Notes: generated from the sequence alone by a model not told the origin. A DNA stretch of 53,842 bases from Cronobacter turicensis z3032 (GCA_000027065.2 FN543096.1:1-53842), one strand, 5' to 3'. Positions 17,181-26,980 are shown, counted from the stretch's first letter. Translations and numbers: made by a program.

Positions 17181-17678
17181 TCAGCTCTCCTGGTACGTTT
17201 GTACCTTTTCCAGCTGCTGTGCATGTTTTTCACGGATCTCCTTCGCGGCAGGCTGCCAGCGTTTCGCCCACTCTTCATCCAGACGCCCTTCACTCACAAT
17301 TTTCAACGCGATGGCGTAAGGCGTGCGGCCCTGCTTCTCAGACAGCCACAGCACCTGGTTATCGATTTCTTCGTCCGGAATGCCATCGATGATGCCATGT
17401 ATCAAATCGAGATCTTCACTGGCCCAGGGCTTTCCGCTACGCGGAAACACCAGGTCGGGTTCACGTGGTTTTTTAGGCGGCTTTTCGGCCTTCGCCTGTT
17501 TGCGTGCTTCTTTTTCTGCCGTAGCCTGACGTATCCGCTCGTTAAGACCTCCGATCGTGGCCACGGTCATGACCATATTTTCACGCTGTTCCCGCGTCAG
17601 CAGACCATCCTCACAGATAAGATCATTGAGGGTGGAGAGCAGCGTGTTAATCCGCGTCTCCGTGAGTTTTACGCCCAT
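17181..17678 (-). CDS. Unknown protein with C-terminal Myb/HTH-like region
   Basis: A 165-residue protein. Residues 1-60 are helical; residues about 61-72 form a Lys/Pro-rich linker (KAEKPPKKPREP). The section GKPWASEDLDLIHGIIDG through GRTPYAIALKI resembles a SANT/Myb-like DNA-binding helix set. It is the first gene of a likely two-gene operon with the ITTCSSSK protein. No known function. Confidence 0.65.
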   Translation of the reverse strand: MGVKLTETRINTLLSTLNDLICEDGLLTREQRENMVMTVATIGGLNERIRQATAEKEARKQAKAEKPPKKPREPDLVFPRSGKPWASEDLDLIHGIIDGIPDEEIDNQVLWLSEKQGRTPYAIALKIVSEGRLDEEWAKRWQPAAKEIREKHAQQLEKVQTYQES

Positions 17679-17726
17679 ATCAGCCTGTCCTTTTCATTTA
17701 CCGGCTGCCCTCAGCGGCAGCTCGGG

Positions 17727-18143
17727 TTATTTCGTCCAGTCTTCCAGCATCAGTCCCGGAACACGTTCAAATTCACGCACATTATTGGTAACCAGTACGG
17801 CGCCGGCTGCAATGGCATGCCCGGCAATCGCCGTATCATTCGGACCTATCGGGGTGCCGGCCGCGGTCAGCGCCGCCTTGATTTCTGTGGTCGCGTCCAC
17901 CGCGGCCCGGTCCCACGCCAGAACGGCATCAAGCCGCGCACAGAATGCCTCAACCAGCACCGCGTGACGCGGGGAGGCTTTTTTGCCGATGGCACCGAAC
18001 CGCATTTCGGCATAGGTAATGGCTGAGACGACAATCCGGTGTCCCCGCAGTACCGTCTGCTCCAGCTGCTTCAGTACCGCTTCGGGCTGTTCACGCATGA
18101 TGAATGAACAGATATTGGTATCGAGCATATAGGTCTTTTTCAC
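17727..18143 (-). CDS. vapC: VapC PIN-domain toxin ribonuclease
   Basis: A 138-residue PIN-domain endoribonuclease. It shows MLDTN (Asp8), YAEM (Glu), GPNDTAIAGHA (Asp) and TNNVREFERV, the four acidic/polar sites of the family. VapC toxins cleave tRNA, for enteric plasmid members initiator tRNA. The start overlaps the vapB stop by 4 bases (ATGA), the usual coupling. Confidence 0.93.
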   Translation of the reverse strand: MKKTYMLDTNICSFIMREQPEAVLKQLEQTVLRGHRIVVSAITYAEMRFGAIGKKASPRHAVLVEAFCARLDAVLAWDRAAVDATTEIKAALTAAGTPIGPNDTAIAGHAIAAGAVLVTNNVREFERVPGLMLEDWTK

Positions 18144-18370
18144 AGGTCAAATCGTCCTTCGTCGCTGACCACGTCGGCGCGCTCCGCCATAAAGTCCGGA
18201 TCTGCTTTGTCGAGCTGCGCGAAGGAGCCCCACGTCGGGCGGACGGGACGCAGGATGATACTGTCGCCTTCCCGGATGATTTCCAGCTCGCTGACGCCCT
18301 CAAAATCCATATCCCGCGGCAGCCGGATAGCCCGGTTCTGGCCATTTTTAAATACAGACACAGTACGCAT
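18140..18370 (-). CDS. vapB: VapB antitoxin
   Basis: A 76-residue antitoxin. The N-terminal VFKNGQNRAIRLPRDMDF is an AbrB/SpoVT (MazE-like) DNA-binding fold, and the acidic C-terminus binds and blocks VapC. The ATG at 18370 is preferred over 18418 because it matches the family start. With VapC it should repress its own promoter, probably through the paired palindromes at 18441-18459. Confidence 0.92.
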   Translation of the reverse strand: MRTVSVFKNGQNRAIRLPRDMDFEGVSELEIIREGDSIILRPVRPTWGSFAQLDKADPDFMAERADVVSDEGRFDL

Positions 18371-18440
18371 ACTCTTTCCTCTTCGGATACCCGGGCAGAT
18401 CTGCCCGTACAGGTGCATTATACAAGGTTGAAAATGATTT

Positions 18441-18459
18441 GCATATGCCTAGCATATGC
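18441..18459. promoter_or_regulatory. Candidate VapBC operator
   Basis: Two copies of the 8-base palindrome GCATATGC at 18441-18448 and 18452-18459, upstream of vapB and spaced one helical turn apart. Confidence 0.55.
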
Positions 18460-18549
18460 CTTTTTGTTTGCTTTAATTTCTGGCAGTCGTCTCCGTCGTG
18501 ACGCGATCCTGAATGGGGGGAGTTCCCCGATACCGACAGGAGTTTTGAA

Positions 18550-18762
18550 ATGTTTAATGACATTATCCCGCTGGCACAGCTGGCATACAGAACGGAAGTG
18601 GCAAGAAGTGAGTACCGGGAAAAAGGTACCGAAAGTGCCTGGCGTAATTATGAGGACCTGTACCTGGCTCTCGGATGCCGGGCAGTGTATCCGGGGCGGT
18701 TGACTGTCAGGTGCCCGATCGCGTTACTGTTGATGGTATTGCTGGCCATCGATGCAGAGTAA
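18550..18762 (+). CDS. Small unknown protein
   Basis: A 70-residue product with a strong ribosome site (ACAGGAG 8 bases before the ATG). It has a hydrophobic C-terminal segment (IALLLMVLLAI), so may be tail-anchored. It diverges from vapBC. No family recognised. Confidence 0.6.
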   Translation: MFNDIIPLAQLAYRTEVARSEYREKGTESAWRNYEDLYLALGCRAVYPGRLTVRCPIALLLMVLLAIDAE

Positions 18763-18847
18763 ACCGGCAGCGGCTCCTGACTGCGAATACAGCCCGGAAA
18801 CGGGCTGTATCTTCGTAGCAGTAACAGGCCGTACGGCGGTTACTGAT

Positions 18848-19408
18848 TTAATCTTGTTCCGTATATCCAATAACGATTTTTTCCACGGGGCACCCGGGTT
18901 CCGTGTCGACCGCTCTGTTTTTCTCTTCCTCAAGGATTTGATCTGCCTTATCGCGGAGCCATACGTACATATCATCTCCACGTTCCCTGGACGACGAGAG
19001 TTTTATTGGACGCGTTTCTATGGGTCCTTCGACTTCCCCAATTCTTCGTAACAGGGTGCCTATCACCCCTTGCGACTCGATGGGTTCACTCACGATGTAG
19101 TCCGGATATCCTTCAAACTGCTCCAGCGTCAAATCTATGTACTCACCGTCCAGCATGACAATTACATGGGCGTGAACAGGCGAGTTTTCCAGCCTGCTGC
19201 CATTCATGTAAATAATGCAGGGATGGCCACATTTATTATCCGTGAGATACTGTGCAAGACAATTACTGGCCATATCGCAGCTGCCGTGCGGAAAATTATG
19301 CAACTCCGTTTCCCATCGTCCCAGGTGACGGCACTCCTCCGGGCAGTCCCGGGCCAGCTCCAGAGCCTTACGAAAAGCCCGGACTCGAAACTCAACATCT
19401 TCTCTCAC
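18848..19408 (-). CDS. Putative papain-like cysteine hydrolase
   Basis: A 186-residue protein without signal peptide. NFPHGSCDMASNCLAQYL (Cys44), VHAHVIVMLDG (His79) and YIDLTLEQF (Asp92) give Cys-His-Asp in the order and spacing of papain-like or transglutaminase-like folds, and the F-P-x-G-S-C start is seen in a family of uncharacterised bacterial proteins. Peptidase, amidase or deamidase activity are all possible. It lies downstream of pifA, about 65 bases away on the same strand, so it may belong to the phage-exclusion operon. Confidence 0.6.
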   Translation of the reverse strand: MREDVEFRVRAFRKALELARDCPEECRHLGRWETELHNFPHGSCDMASNCLAQYLTDNKCGHPCIIYMNGSRLENSPVHAHVIVMLDGEYIDLTLEQFEGYPDYIVSEPIESQGVIGTLLRRIGEVEGPIETRPIKLSSSRERGDDMYVWLRDKADQILEEEKNRAVDTEPGCPVEKIVIGYTEQD

Positions 19409-19474
19409 ACTCTTTCCCTCCGATAAAATTATCTGACCGGCATCGATGTTCCTCCTGGCCCGTTCTCACCGGTA

Positions 19475-21671
19475 TCAGTGTTCCTCATTCATCCGGATGG
19501 CATCCTCAATTGCTGCTGTCATTCCGGATAAAGCCGGTATTTGCTGCGCTTTTATGTCGCGTAATCTTTCCCGCACAGGCACACCTAAAAAACGGCTCAC
19601 ATGATCAAGGTTAAGCTTCAGGTACTGACCCCGGTTGCTGCTGCTGACAGGCGTTCTGAGGTTAAGCAACATCTGCAGAAAAGCCCTGTCGGTCAGACTG
19701 ATTTCGCAGGCCCACTCTCTGACAACTTCATCGCCCGCAAGCTCGGCCCATGCTGACAGGAAAATTGACAGGTAAGGAACTTGTGACAGTTCTTTCCGGA
19801 TCCGCGTTTCTTTAAGCCGTGTAGTTAACGCCAGGCGTAGCTGCTCTGCCTCCTCGGCAGTAAAAGGTTCTGTCTTATTCGTGCCTTGTGCGCTGTGCTT
19901 CCGCAGAAAATCACGCAGATATAATGCGGCCCATGCAAAGGCTTCTGCCTTACGGAAAAGACGGGAAATAAAACGTACCGTCTCCCTGCGTCTCCCTGAC
20001 ATCAGCTGTTGTATCAGCTGCGTGACGAGTGAGTCGATACCGATGTCTTCCTGACGAAAAAAAAGATTTCTTTCACGATAAAAGGGCAGGATGCGATCGC
20101 TACAGCGGAAAAAGAACGTCAGAAGATTGCGCTGAACCATGTCACCTGAATTTTCTGTGAGCCCAGGAGTGAGGCGCGTCAGGATATGCTCAAACCAGGT
20201 TCGGGAGGATATGCCGTTATCCGTAACGCTATCCAAAAGGCGTGCTTCCAGCGCAGAATAATCACTGGCCGCAAGCTCAATAATCTGCTGAATATCGGCG
20301 TCAGACATCACGTTCTGAGGAGCTGAAAATGAAAAATAATAGCGCCAGTAGGTACTGCTCCCCAGCCGGCGCTGATTTGTGGCCTGCTCCGCCTCGGCCG
20401 GACGCTGGCTTTCAAACATCCGCAGGTGCTCTCTGTCAAATCCGGTAATGCCTGGCAGCCACGTAAGCAGTTCCCACGGAGAAGCGGCCCTGGATGCTCC
20501 GAACTTCTCCAGTGCGGTGAAAAGCCTGTCGGTCAGTACCTTCGTCTCTTCCTCCCCAACCGAACCGTCACGACTGACAACCACTGACCACGCGGTCAGG
20601 TAATCTTCAGTCCAGGCGGCAAACTCAGGATTTACGGTATTAATAAGCTGCAGAAGACACAAATCAGGAAAATACACATAATCCCGCAGTCCGTGGTACC
20701 GGAAACGTATGGCATTGAGTGCATGGTTTACTTCCCGTGGGGTGGAAAGCCGCTCTCCGTAGACCTCGACAAATAGCGCCAGCAACCGCTCACTGTGTGC
20801 ATCAGGCTCACGCCCGCTGACCTCGCGCCATATTAGGAGGGCGCTTTCACGAAACTGCCGACGCAGGGTAAAGCTCTCCGGTCGGGGAAGAGCAAATGAC
20901 AGCGGGATTATTTTCTGCAGATAAAGCCGTCCGTCCGGTACCCCCAGCCCGTGTTCAACAGCATGTGCCAGCACCTCCCTGTCATAACACATGACATAGC
21001 GAAACCTGGAGAAATCAGCCACTGAACGAACCATACGTAATATTTCGACCGCCTGGGCGGGCTCCAGTCTGTCCAGATCGTCAATAACGATGATAAAACT
21101 GATCCCAAGGCCTGTGATTTTATTTTCTAAGCTCTGCGCGCAGTTCTGCTGCCGTTTTCTGCCGTTGTTGCAGGTCTGTCTCTCCCAGCGTCTCCATCAC
21201 ATCGGCGGCAATCCCCAATCCGGGCACGCCTAATTTACCGGCCAGACGAGCAACCGGGGCAAGCCTGCGGGAGGTCTGCTGCGCATAGTTAACCAGCGTA
21301 CCGGTTACCGTCGTCACGTTACGTATATCCGCCTGAGCCGCGGTTTCATACTTCGCCAGCCTGCCCGCAATGGTCAGCAACAACGACGTTACCGGACTCT
21401 CGTCCGGAGAAATAAGCCACGGTGAAAACGGCACGATTTCGGTAGCAGCCGGAGCCTTCTGTCTGAGCCGGGCAGTCAGCAGGTTAAGGAGACTCGTTTT
21501 CCCTGATCCCCATTTGCCCTCGATACCGATAACGGTGCTGATATTTTCATCCAGTTCGCAAATGCTCCGGGCCAGCCCGTCCGCAATGGCTGAAAAACCA
21601 TAGCGGTCATCTTCAGCTTTTATAACCGGCCCCTCAAAACCGGCACGTGAAAGTTCTGTTCCGGCAGCCAT
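19475..21671 (-). CDS. pifA: PifA-like KAP P-loop NTPase, phage exclusion (frameshifted)
   Basis: A KAP-family membrane-associated NTPase. The first part (21671-21120) carries Walker A, GKWGSGKTS. The second part, in another frame, carries Walker B, FIIVIDDLDRL, then a long helical C-terminus. The total length is one base more than a multiple of three, so removing one base near 21120-21140 restores about 731 residues. In F, PifA with PifB aborts T7 infection. The start directly abuts the pifC stop. No pifB is evident. Assignment as PifA rests on KAP motifs, size and the pifC-like neighbour. Confidence 0.75.
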
Positions 21672-22769
21672 TTATAAATCCCCGTACAGGGCGCGCAGCT
21701 CTGCCAGCACAGGGGCAGCGGCCGGCGCGTTCACTTCGGCCAGAAATGCCGTTTCCAGCGCCAGATAGTTGTCGGCCGTCATCGAGATATGGATGCCGCT
21801 CAGACCGAGGATGACATCAGTGCCTTCCGCGCGCGGAATATACACCGACACGTGCTTATCCCGGCTGTGCCAGCCGTGCAGCACCGGTTGCGCCGCCCGT
21901 GCCTGCAGCTGGCGAACCAGTGCGCTGAACACCTCCCAGCCCATCGCCGTCACCACGCACCCTGCCGACACAATAAGACCAAAAGTGGGCGCCTCCCACT
22001 CCCTGCCGGGCAGCTGTGGCGCGCGGTTACCGCTTACCTGAACATGCAGACGGATATCACCGACCTCAGCCGTCAGATTCAGATCCTCAGTGACCAGTCC
22101 GGTCGCGGCCACCCAGGCCTTCATCTCCTGTTCATCCAGGGCCTGCGCCTTCACGACCAGCGGAAATATCAGCCGGAGCCGGTCAGGGCTGCAAATCTGC
22201 GCCAGAGCCTCATCGGGAAAGTTCTGCAGCTCAAGCGCCCCGGAGGAGAGCGGGCGAAGCAGGTACTCTGCCCAGGAGGGATCCACATGTCGGGGCATGA
22301 CGGCCATAAAGCGCTGCGTTTCTTCCGGGTAGTTCTTCCCCGGAAAATCGAAGGTCCGGTTGATGTAAAAGGTGTCCACCTCAATCTTATGCGCTTCGGC
22401 ATAAAGCAGCGCGTCAAAGGTGATGTTCATGAGAGCCTCAATGACCGGCCAGCTCACGTAGCCGCTGCCGTACAGGCAGGCCCGGTGAGCATGGTCAAAG
22501 AGCCAGCGCAGCTCTGCATGTCTGAGGGTCTGGCGTCCGAAGAACTCGCCGCGGACGATTTTCCTGTAGAGCGATTCACGTGTGCCGGCAGGATCGGCGT
22601 TCAGCGCCAGCGAATCGTCGCCCGGCGCCGCAGACATGAGCTTCTCCTCGATGAAGCGGCCCGCAAGGGCATTAACGGACGTGGCCTCGGCGGACGCACG
22701 GGACTTGAGGCTCTCGATCAGTTTTTTGGGAAAACGCAGGTTCAGCTGGCTCAGCATGGGAGACTCCAT
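21672..22769 (-). CDS. pifC: PifC-like transcriptional repressor
   Basis: A 365-residue protein. Residues about 5-48 (LNLRFPKKLIESLKSRA onward) look like a ribbon-helix-helix DNA-binding domain; the remaining 300 residues have no recognised fold. Size and position directly upstream of the KAP NTPase match PifC of F, which represses pif and also binds near an origin. The TAA is followed at once by the pifA ATG. An ATG at 22757 could also start it. The palindrome at 22785-22797 is its likely operator. Confidence 0.75.
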   Translation of the reverse strand: MESPMLSQLNLRFPKKLIESLKSRASAEATSVNALAGRFIEEKLMSAAPGDDSLALNADPAGTRESLYRKIVRGEFFGRQTLRHAELRWLFDHAHRACLYGSGYVSWPVIEALMNITFDALLYAEAHKIEVDTFYINRTFDFPGKNYPEETQRFMAVMPRHVDPSWAEYLLRPLSSGALELQNFPDEALAQICSPDRLRLIFPLVVKAQALDEQEMKAWVAATGLVTEDLNLTAEVGDIRLHVQVSGNRAPQLPGREWEAPTFGLIVSAGCVVTAMGWEVFSALVRQLQARAAQPVLHGWHSRDKHVSVYIPRAEGTDVILGLSGIHISMTADNYLALETAFLAEVNAPAAAPVLAELRALYGDL

Positions 22770-22784
22770 ATAGAAAAGATAATT

Positions 22785-22797
22785 GATGCTATCATAG
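22785..22797. promoter_or_regulatory. Candidate PifC operator
   Basis: TGCTATCATAGCA, a palindrome with one central unpaired base, just upstream of pifC. More symmetric AT-rich motifs built on TAAGCTT lie within the next 40 bases. Confidence 0.5.
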
Positions 22798-22917
22798 CAC
22801 TTAGCTTGCTTATGTATTTATTATAAGCTTATTTTTAAGCATTGTGTGATGCGGCGAAGAGTTCTGCATGCTTTGAGACATTATCTTTCATCACACCGGC
22901 TATTGATTTTTCCTGCT

Positions 22918-22947
22918 GAGATCCGAAAAAAGGTAAAGTCGGATCTC
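22918..22947. repeat. Hairpin element, copy 1
   Basis: GAGATCCGA pairs with TCGGATCTC around a loop containing AAAAAAGG. The 27-base core at 22920 matches 53109-53135 at 24 positions. Role unknown; it lies between the divergent pifC and arsR. Confidence 0.6.
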
Positions 22948-23020
22948 TGTAACACACATGTATTTTCCCCGGAAAGTAACGGACGTATACCAGCGTGACA
23001 GCGTCATCTGACACTTTCAC

Positions 23021-23040
23021 ACATTCGATTTTCCGAATGT
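23021..23040 (+). promoter_or_regulatory. Candidate ArsR operator
   Basis: ACATTCG and CGAATGT form a perfect inverted repeat with 6 bases between, about 57 bases before arsR. The half-site with flank, CGAATGTATG, recurs at 23478-23487 before arsD. Confidence 0.5.
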
Positions 23041-23096
23041 ATGGTTGTTTTTTTTGTCTCCGGGCGTATGCTTTACGCAACCGAACAGGAGGAATA

Positions 23097-23447
23097 ATGA
23101 CCCTTACAGCCCTTAAGCTTTTCAAAAACCTGTCCGATGAAACCCGTCTGGGTATTGTCCTGCTGCTCAGGGAGATGGGAGAACTGTGCGTCTGCGATTT
23201 CTGCACGGCGTTGGATGAGTCCCAGCCCAAGATTTCCCGTCATCTGGCAATGCTCCGGGAAAGCGGTCTATTGCTGGATCGCAAGCAGGGGAAATGGGTT
23301 CATTATCGCTTATCCCCGCATATTCCTTCCTGGGCTGCTCAGGTGATTGAGCAGGCCTGGTTAAGCCAACAGGACGACGTACAGGCCATCGCCCGTAAGC
23401 TGGCATCGGCAAACTGCTCTGGTAGCGGTAAGGCTGTTTGCATCTAA
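23097..23447 (+). CDS. arsR: ArsR arsenite-responsive repressor
   Basis: A 116-residue winged-helix repressor of the ArsR/SmtB family. Cys31, Cys33 and Cys36 in ELCVCDFC are the As(III)/Sb(III) site of the R773 type. The recognition helix is in ESQPKISRHLAMLRE. The ATG at 23097 follows AGGAGG; the longer frame from 22995 has no ribosome site. It heads arsRDABC and releases the promoter on binding arsenite. Confidence 0.95.
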   Translation: MTLTALKLFKNLSDETRLGIVLLLREMGELCVCDFCTALDESQPKISRHLAMLRESGLLLDRKQGKWVHYRLSPHIPSWAAQVIEQAWLSQQDDVQAIARKLASANCSGSGKAVCI

Positions 23448-23498
23448 AAAAAATTTGCCTGAACATATGTGTTTTTTCGAATGTATGAGGTATTCAGA

Positions 23499-23861
23499 AT
23501 GAAGACGTTAACGGTGTTTGACCCGGCAATGTGCTGCAGTACCGGTGTATGTGGTTCAGATGTCGATCAGGTTCTGGTTGATTTTTCTGCTGATGTGCAG
23601 TGGCTGAAAGAACGTGGTGTACAGGTTGAACGTTACAACCTGGCGCAGCAGCCCATGAGCTTTGTTCACAATGAGAAAGCGAAATCCTTCCTCGACGCAT
23701 CCGGCGCAGAAGGGCTTCCGCTGCTGTTGCTGGACGGCGAAACGGTGATGGCTGGGCGATACCCAAAACGCGCTGAGCTGGCTCGCTGGTTCGGTATTCC
23801 GCTGGAGAAGGTAGGGTTAGCTCCCACCAGTTGCTGTGGTGGTAATACTTCCTGTTGCTGA
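23499..23861 (+). CDS. arsD: ArsD arsenic metallochaperone
   Basis: A 120-residue protein that carries As(III) to ArsA and weakly represses the operon. Cys12, Cys13 and Cys18 in AMCCSTGVCG are the essential transfer cysteines; the C-terminal pairs (SCCGGNTSCC) are the additional vicinal thiols seen in R773 ArsD. The start at 23499 matches the family; the upstream 23469 start does not. The gap before arsA is 17 bases. Confidence 0.95.
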   Translation: MKTLTVFDPAMCCSTGVCGSDVDQVLVDFSADVQWLKERGVQVERYNLAQQPMSFVHNEKAKSFLDASGAEGLPLLLLDGETVMAGRYPKRAELARWFGIPLEKVGLAPTSCCGGNTSCC

Positions 23862-23878
23862 ATATGTCAGGAGGACAT

Positions 23879-25631
23879 ATGAAATTCTTACAGAATATCC
23901 CGCCTTACCTGTTTTTTACTGGCAAGGGAGGTGTAGGAAAAACTTCCATTTCCTGCGCGACGGCTATCCGCCTTGCCGAACAGGGTAAGCGGGTTTTGCT
24001 GGTCAGTACCGACCCGGCCTCCAATGTCGGTCAGGTATTCGATCAGGCTATCGGTAACACGATTCGCCCTGTGACAGCAGTTCCTGCAATTTCCGCACTG
24101 GAGATTGACCCGCAGGAAGCCGCCCGGCAATATCGGGCCAGAATCGTTGATCCTATCAAAGGTCTTTTGCCTGATGACGTTGTTAACAGTATCAGCGAGC
24201 AGCTTTCAGGAGCCTGTACGACTGAGATTGCTGCGTTCGATGAATTCACGGGCTTACTAACAGACGCTTCCCTGCTGACCCGCTTTGATAACATCATTTT
24301 TGATACAGCGCCGACGGGCCACACGATTCGTCTGCTCCAGCTTCCCGGTGCCTGGAGTAGCTTCATTGAAAGTAATCCAGATGGTGCTTCCTGTCTTGGC
24401 CCAATGGCCGGGCTGGAAAAGCAGCGTGAGCAGTATGCTCATGCGGTAGAGGCTTTGTCCGATCCTGAACGTACCCGCCTGGTTCTGGTTGCACGACTGC
24501 AAAATTCTACGCTGCAGGAAGTCGCCCGCACTCATGAGGAACTGGCTGAGATTGGCCTGAAAAATCAATATCTTGTGATTAATGGTGTGCTGCCTGAAGC
24601 CGAAGCTGAACATGACGCCCTGGCCGCGGCGATATGGCAACGTGAGCAGGAGGCACTGGCAAATCTTCCTGCCGGTTTATCTGAGCTACCGACAGATACC
24701 CTGTTACTCCAGCCAGTCAATATGGTTGGTGTTTCAGCATTGAAGGGACTGCTGGATACCCGTTCTGAGGCATTACCGCTCCCGGTAACGAATATCCTGT
24801 ACACGCCTGAAAACTTATCTCTCTCTGGCCTGGTCGATGATATCGCTCGCAGTGAACACGGCCTGATTATGCTGATGGGCAAAGGTGGTGTAGGGAAAAC
24901 CACGATGGCTGCTGCCATCGCCGTCAGGCTGGCAGACATGGGATTTGACGTGCATCTCACGACCTCTGATCCTGCTGCGCACCTGAGTACAACGCTGAAC
25001 GGCAGCCTCAAAAACCTGCAGGTCAGCCGCATCAACTCTCACGATGAAACCGAACGCTATCGCCAGCATGTTCTTGAGACGAAGGGAAGAGATCTGGACG
25101 AAGCAGGGAAACGGTTACTGGAAGAGGATTTACGCTCTCCCTGTACAGAAGAAATTGCCGTGTTTCAGGCCTTCTCCCGTGTAATTCGTGAAGCGGGTAA
25201 GCGCTTTGTTGTCATGGATACCGCCCCTACCGGACACACGCTGCTGTTGCTGGATGCGACCGGGGCTTACCACCGAGAGATTGCCAAAAAAAATGGGGAG
25301 TAAAGGTCATTTTACTACCCCCATGATGCAGCTTCAGGACCCGGATAGAACCAAAGTTCTGCTGGTTACGCTTCCTGAAACCACACCGGTCCTGGAAGCG
25401 GCAAACCTGCAGGCTGACCTTGAAAGAGCGGGGATTCATCCGTGGGGCTGGATTATCAATAACAGCCTTTCCATTGCGGATACGCGTTCTCCGTTGCTTT
25501 GTCAGCGTGCTCATCAGGAATTGCCTCAGATTGAGGCTGTTAAGGATCAGCATGCTGACCGTATAGCGCTTGTTCCGGTGCTGGCGTCAGAGCCCGCCGG
25601 TATTGAAAAGCTCAGAGAGTTGATGAGCTAA
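23879..25631 (+). CDS. arsA: ArsA arsenite-stimulated ATPase (frameshifted)
   Basis: The ATPase that energises ArsB. Two homologous halves each have a P-loop: GKGGVGKTS at residue 15 and GKGGVGKTT near 340. The frame breaks in the A8 run at 25286-25293; reading A7 gives ...EIAKKMGSKGHFTTPMMQ... and a 583-residue protein, the R773 length. As written it would end at residue about 474 and lack the last 110 residues. AGGAGG precedes the ATG. Sequencing error is the simplest explanation because the rest of the operon is intact. Confidence 0.92.
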
Positions 25632-25678
25632 TTTTTTGACATATACAGGGCGACAAAGTCGCCCTGTCAGGAGGTTTT

Positions 25679-26968
25679 ATGTTACTGGCAGGCGCTATTT
25701 TTGTCCTGACCATTGTTTTGGTTATCTGGCAACCAAAGGGATTAGGGATCGGCTGGAGTGCAATGCTGGGCGCGGGACTGGCTCTGATATCTGGCGTTGT
25801 GCATGTGGGCGATATTCCGGTGGTGTGGAATATCGTCTGGAACGCGACGGCGACCTTTATTGCCGTAATTATTATCAGCCTGCTGCTTGATGAGTCCGGC
25901 TTTTTCGAATGGGCGGCATTGCATGTTTCGCGCTGGGGTAACGGTCGTGGCCGTTTGCTCTTTACGTATATCGTTCTGCTTGGTGCAGCGGTGGCGGCAC
26001 TGTTTGCCAACGATGGTGCGGCACTTATTCTGACGCCGATAGTCATCGCCATGCTGCTGGCATTAGGGTTCAGCAAAGGCACGACACTGGCATTCGTCAT
26101 GGCTGCCGGGTTTATTGCCGATACATCCAGCCTGCCGCTTATCGTGTCCAACCTGGTTAACATCGTTTCTGCAGACTTCTTTGGACTGGGCTTCACCGAG
26201 TATGCGTCGGTAATGGTGCCGGTGGATATTGCAGCCATTGTTGCCACGCTGGTTATGCTGCATCTGTTCTTCCGCAAGAATATCCCACCGACTTACGACC
26301 TGTCTCTTCTGAAAGCACCGGCAAAAGCGATTAAAGATCTGGCAACCTTCAGAACCGGCTGGATAGTTTTAATACTTCTGCTGGTTGGGTTCTTTGTCCT
26401 TGAGCCGCTCGGTATTCCCGTTAGCGCGATTGCGGCTGTTGGCGCTGTGATCCTGTTTGCAGTAGCTAAACGAGGCCATGCCATTAACACTGGCAAAGTG
26501 CTGCGCGGCGCGCCATGGCAGATCGTCATCTTCTCATTGGGGATGTACCTGGTGGTCTACGGTCTGCGCAACGCCGGGCTAACCGAATACCTTTCAGGTG
26601 TGCTGAATGTACTGGCGGATAAAGGACTCTGGGCTGCGACGCTGGGTACTGGCTTCCTGACGGCCTTCCTGTCTTCCATCATGAACAACATGCCTACCGT
26701 GCTGGTTGGCGCTCTTTCTATCGATGGAAGCACCGCAACAGGCGTTATCAAAGAAGCGATGATCTACGCCAACGTGATTGGCTGCGATCTGGGACCTAAA
26801 ATTACACCTATTGGTAGCCTGGCAACGCTGCTCTGGCTGCATGTCCTTTCACAGAAGAATATGACCATCACCTGGGGATACTATTTCCGCACCGGGATCG
26901 TTATGACTCTGCCTGTGCTGTTTGTAACGCTGGCAGCGCTGGCGTTACGTCTCTCTTTCACTTTGTAA
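25679..26968 (+). CDS. arsB: ArsB arsenite efflux permease
   Basis: A 429-residue inner-membrane protein with about 12 helices, the standard ArsB length and start (MLLAGAIFVLTIVLVIWQPK). It exports arsenite and antimonite, alone using proton motive force or, with ArsA, using ATP. AGGAGG lies before the ATG. Frame intact. Confidence 0.96.
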   Translation: MLLAGAIFVLTIVLVIWQPKGLGIGWSAMLGAGLALISGVVHVGDIPVVWNIVWNATATFIAVIIISLLLDESGFFEWAALHVSRWGNGRGRLLFTYIVLLGAAVAALFANDGAALILTPIVIAMLLALGFSKGTTLAFVMAAGFIADTSSLPLIVSNLVNIVSADFFGLGFTEYASVMVPVDIAAIVATLVMLHLFFRKNIPPTYDLSLLKAPAKAIKDLATFRTGWIVLILLLVGFFVLEPLGIPVSAIAAVGAVILFAVAKRGHAINTGKVLRGAPWQIVIFSLGMYLVVYGLRNAGLTEYLSGVLNVLADKGLWAATLGTGFLTAFLSSIMNNMPTVLVGALSIDGSTATGVIKEAMIYANVIGCDLGPKITPIGSLATLLWLHVLSQKNMTITWGYYFRTGIVMTLPVLFVTLAALALRLSFTL

Positions 26969-26980
26969 TGAGATACTGAT

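Noticed and set aside
16749..18026. 425-codon plus-strand frame
   Set aside because: Antisense to three supported genes including vapC; composition unlike a protein.
20908..21108. 66-codon minus-strand frame across the pifA break
   Set aside because: Out-of-frame product of the same DNA; the KAP motifs lie in the other two frames.
21789..22826. 345-codon plus-strand frame
   Set aside because: Antisense to pifC; no recognisable domain.
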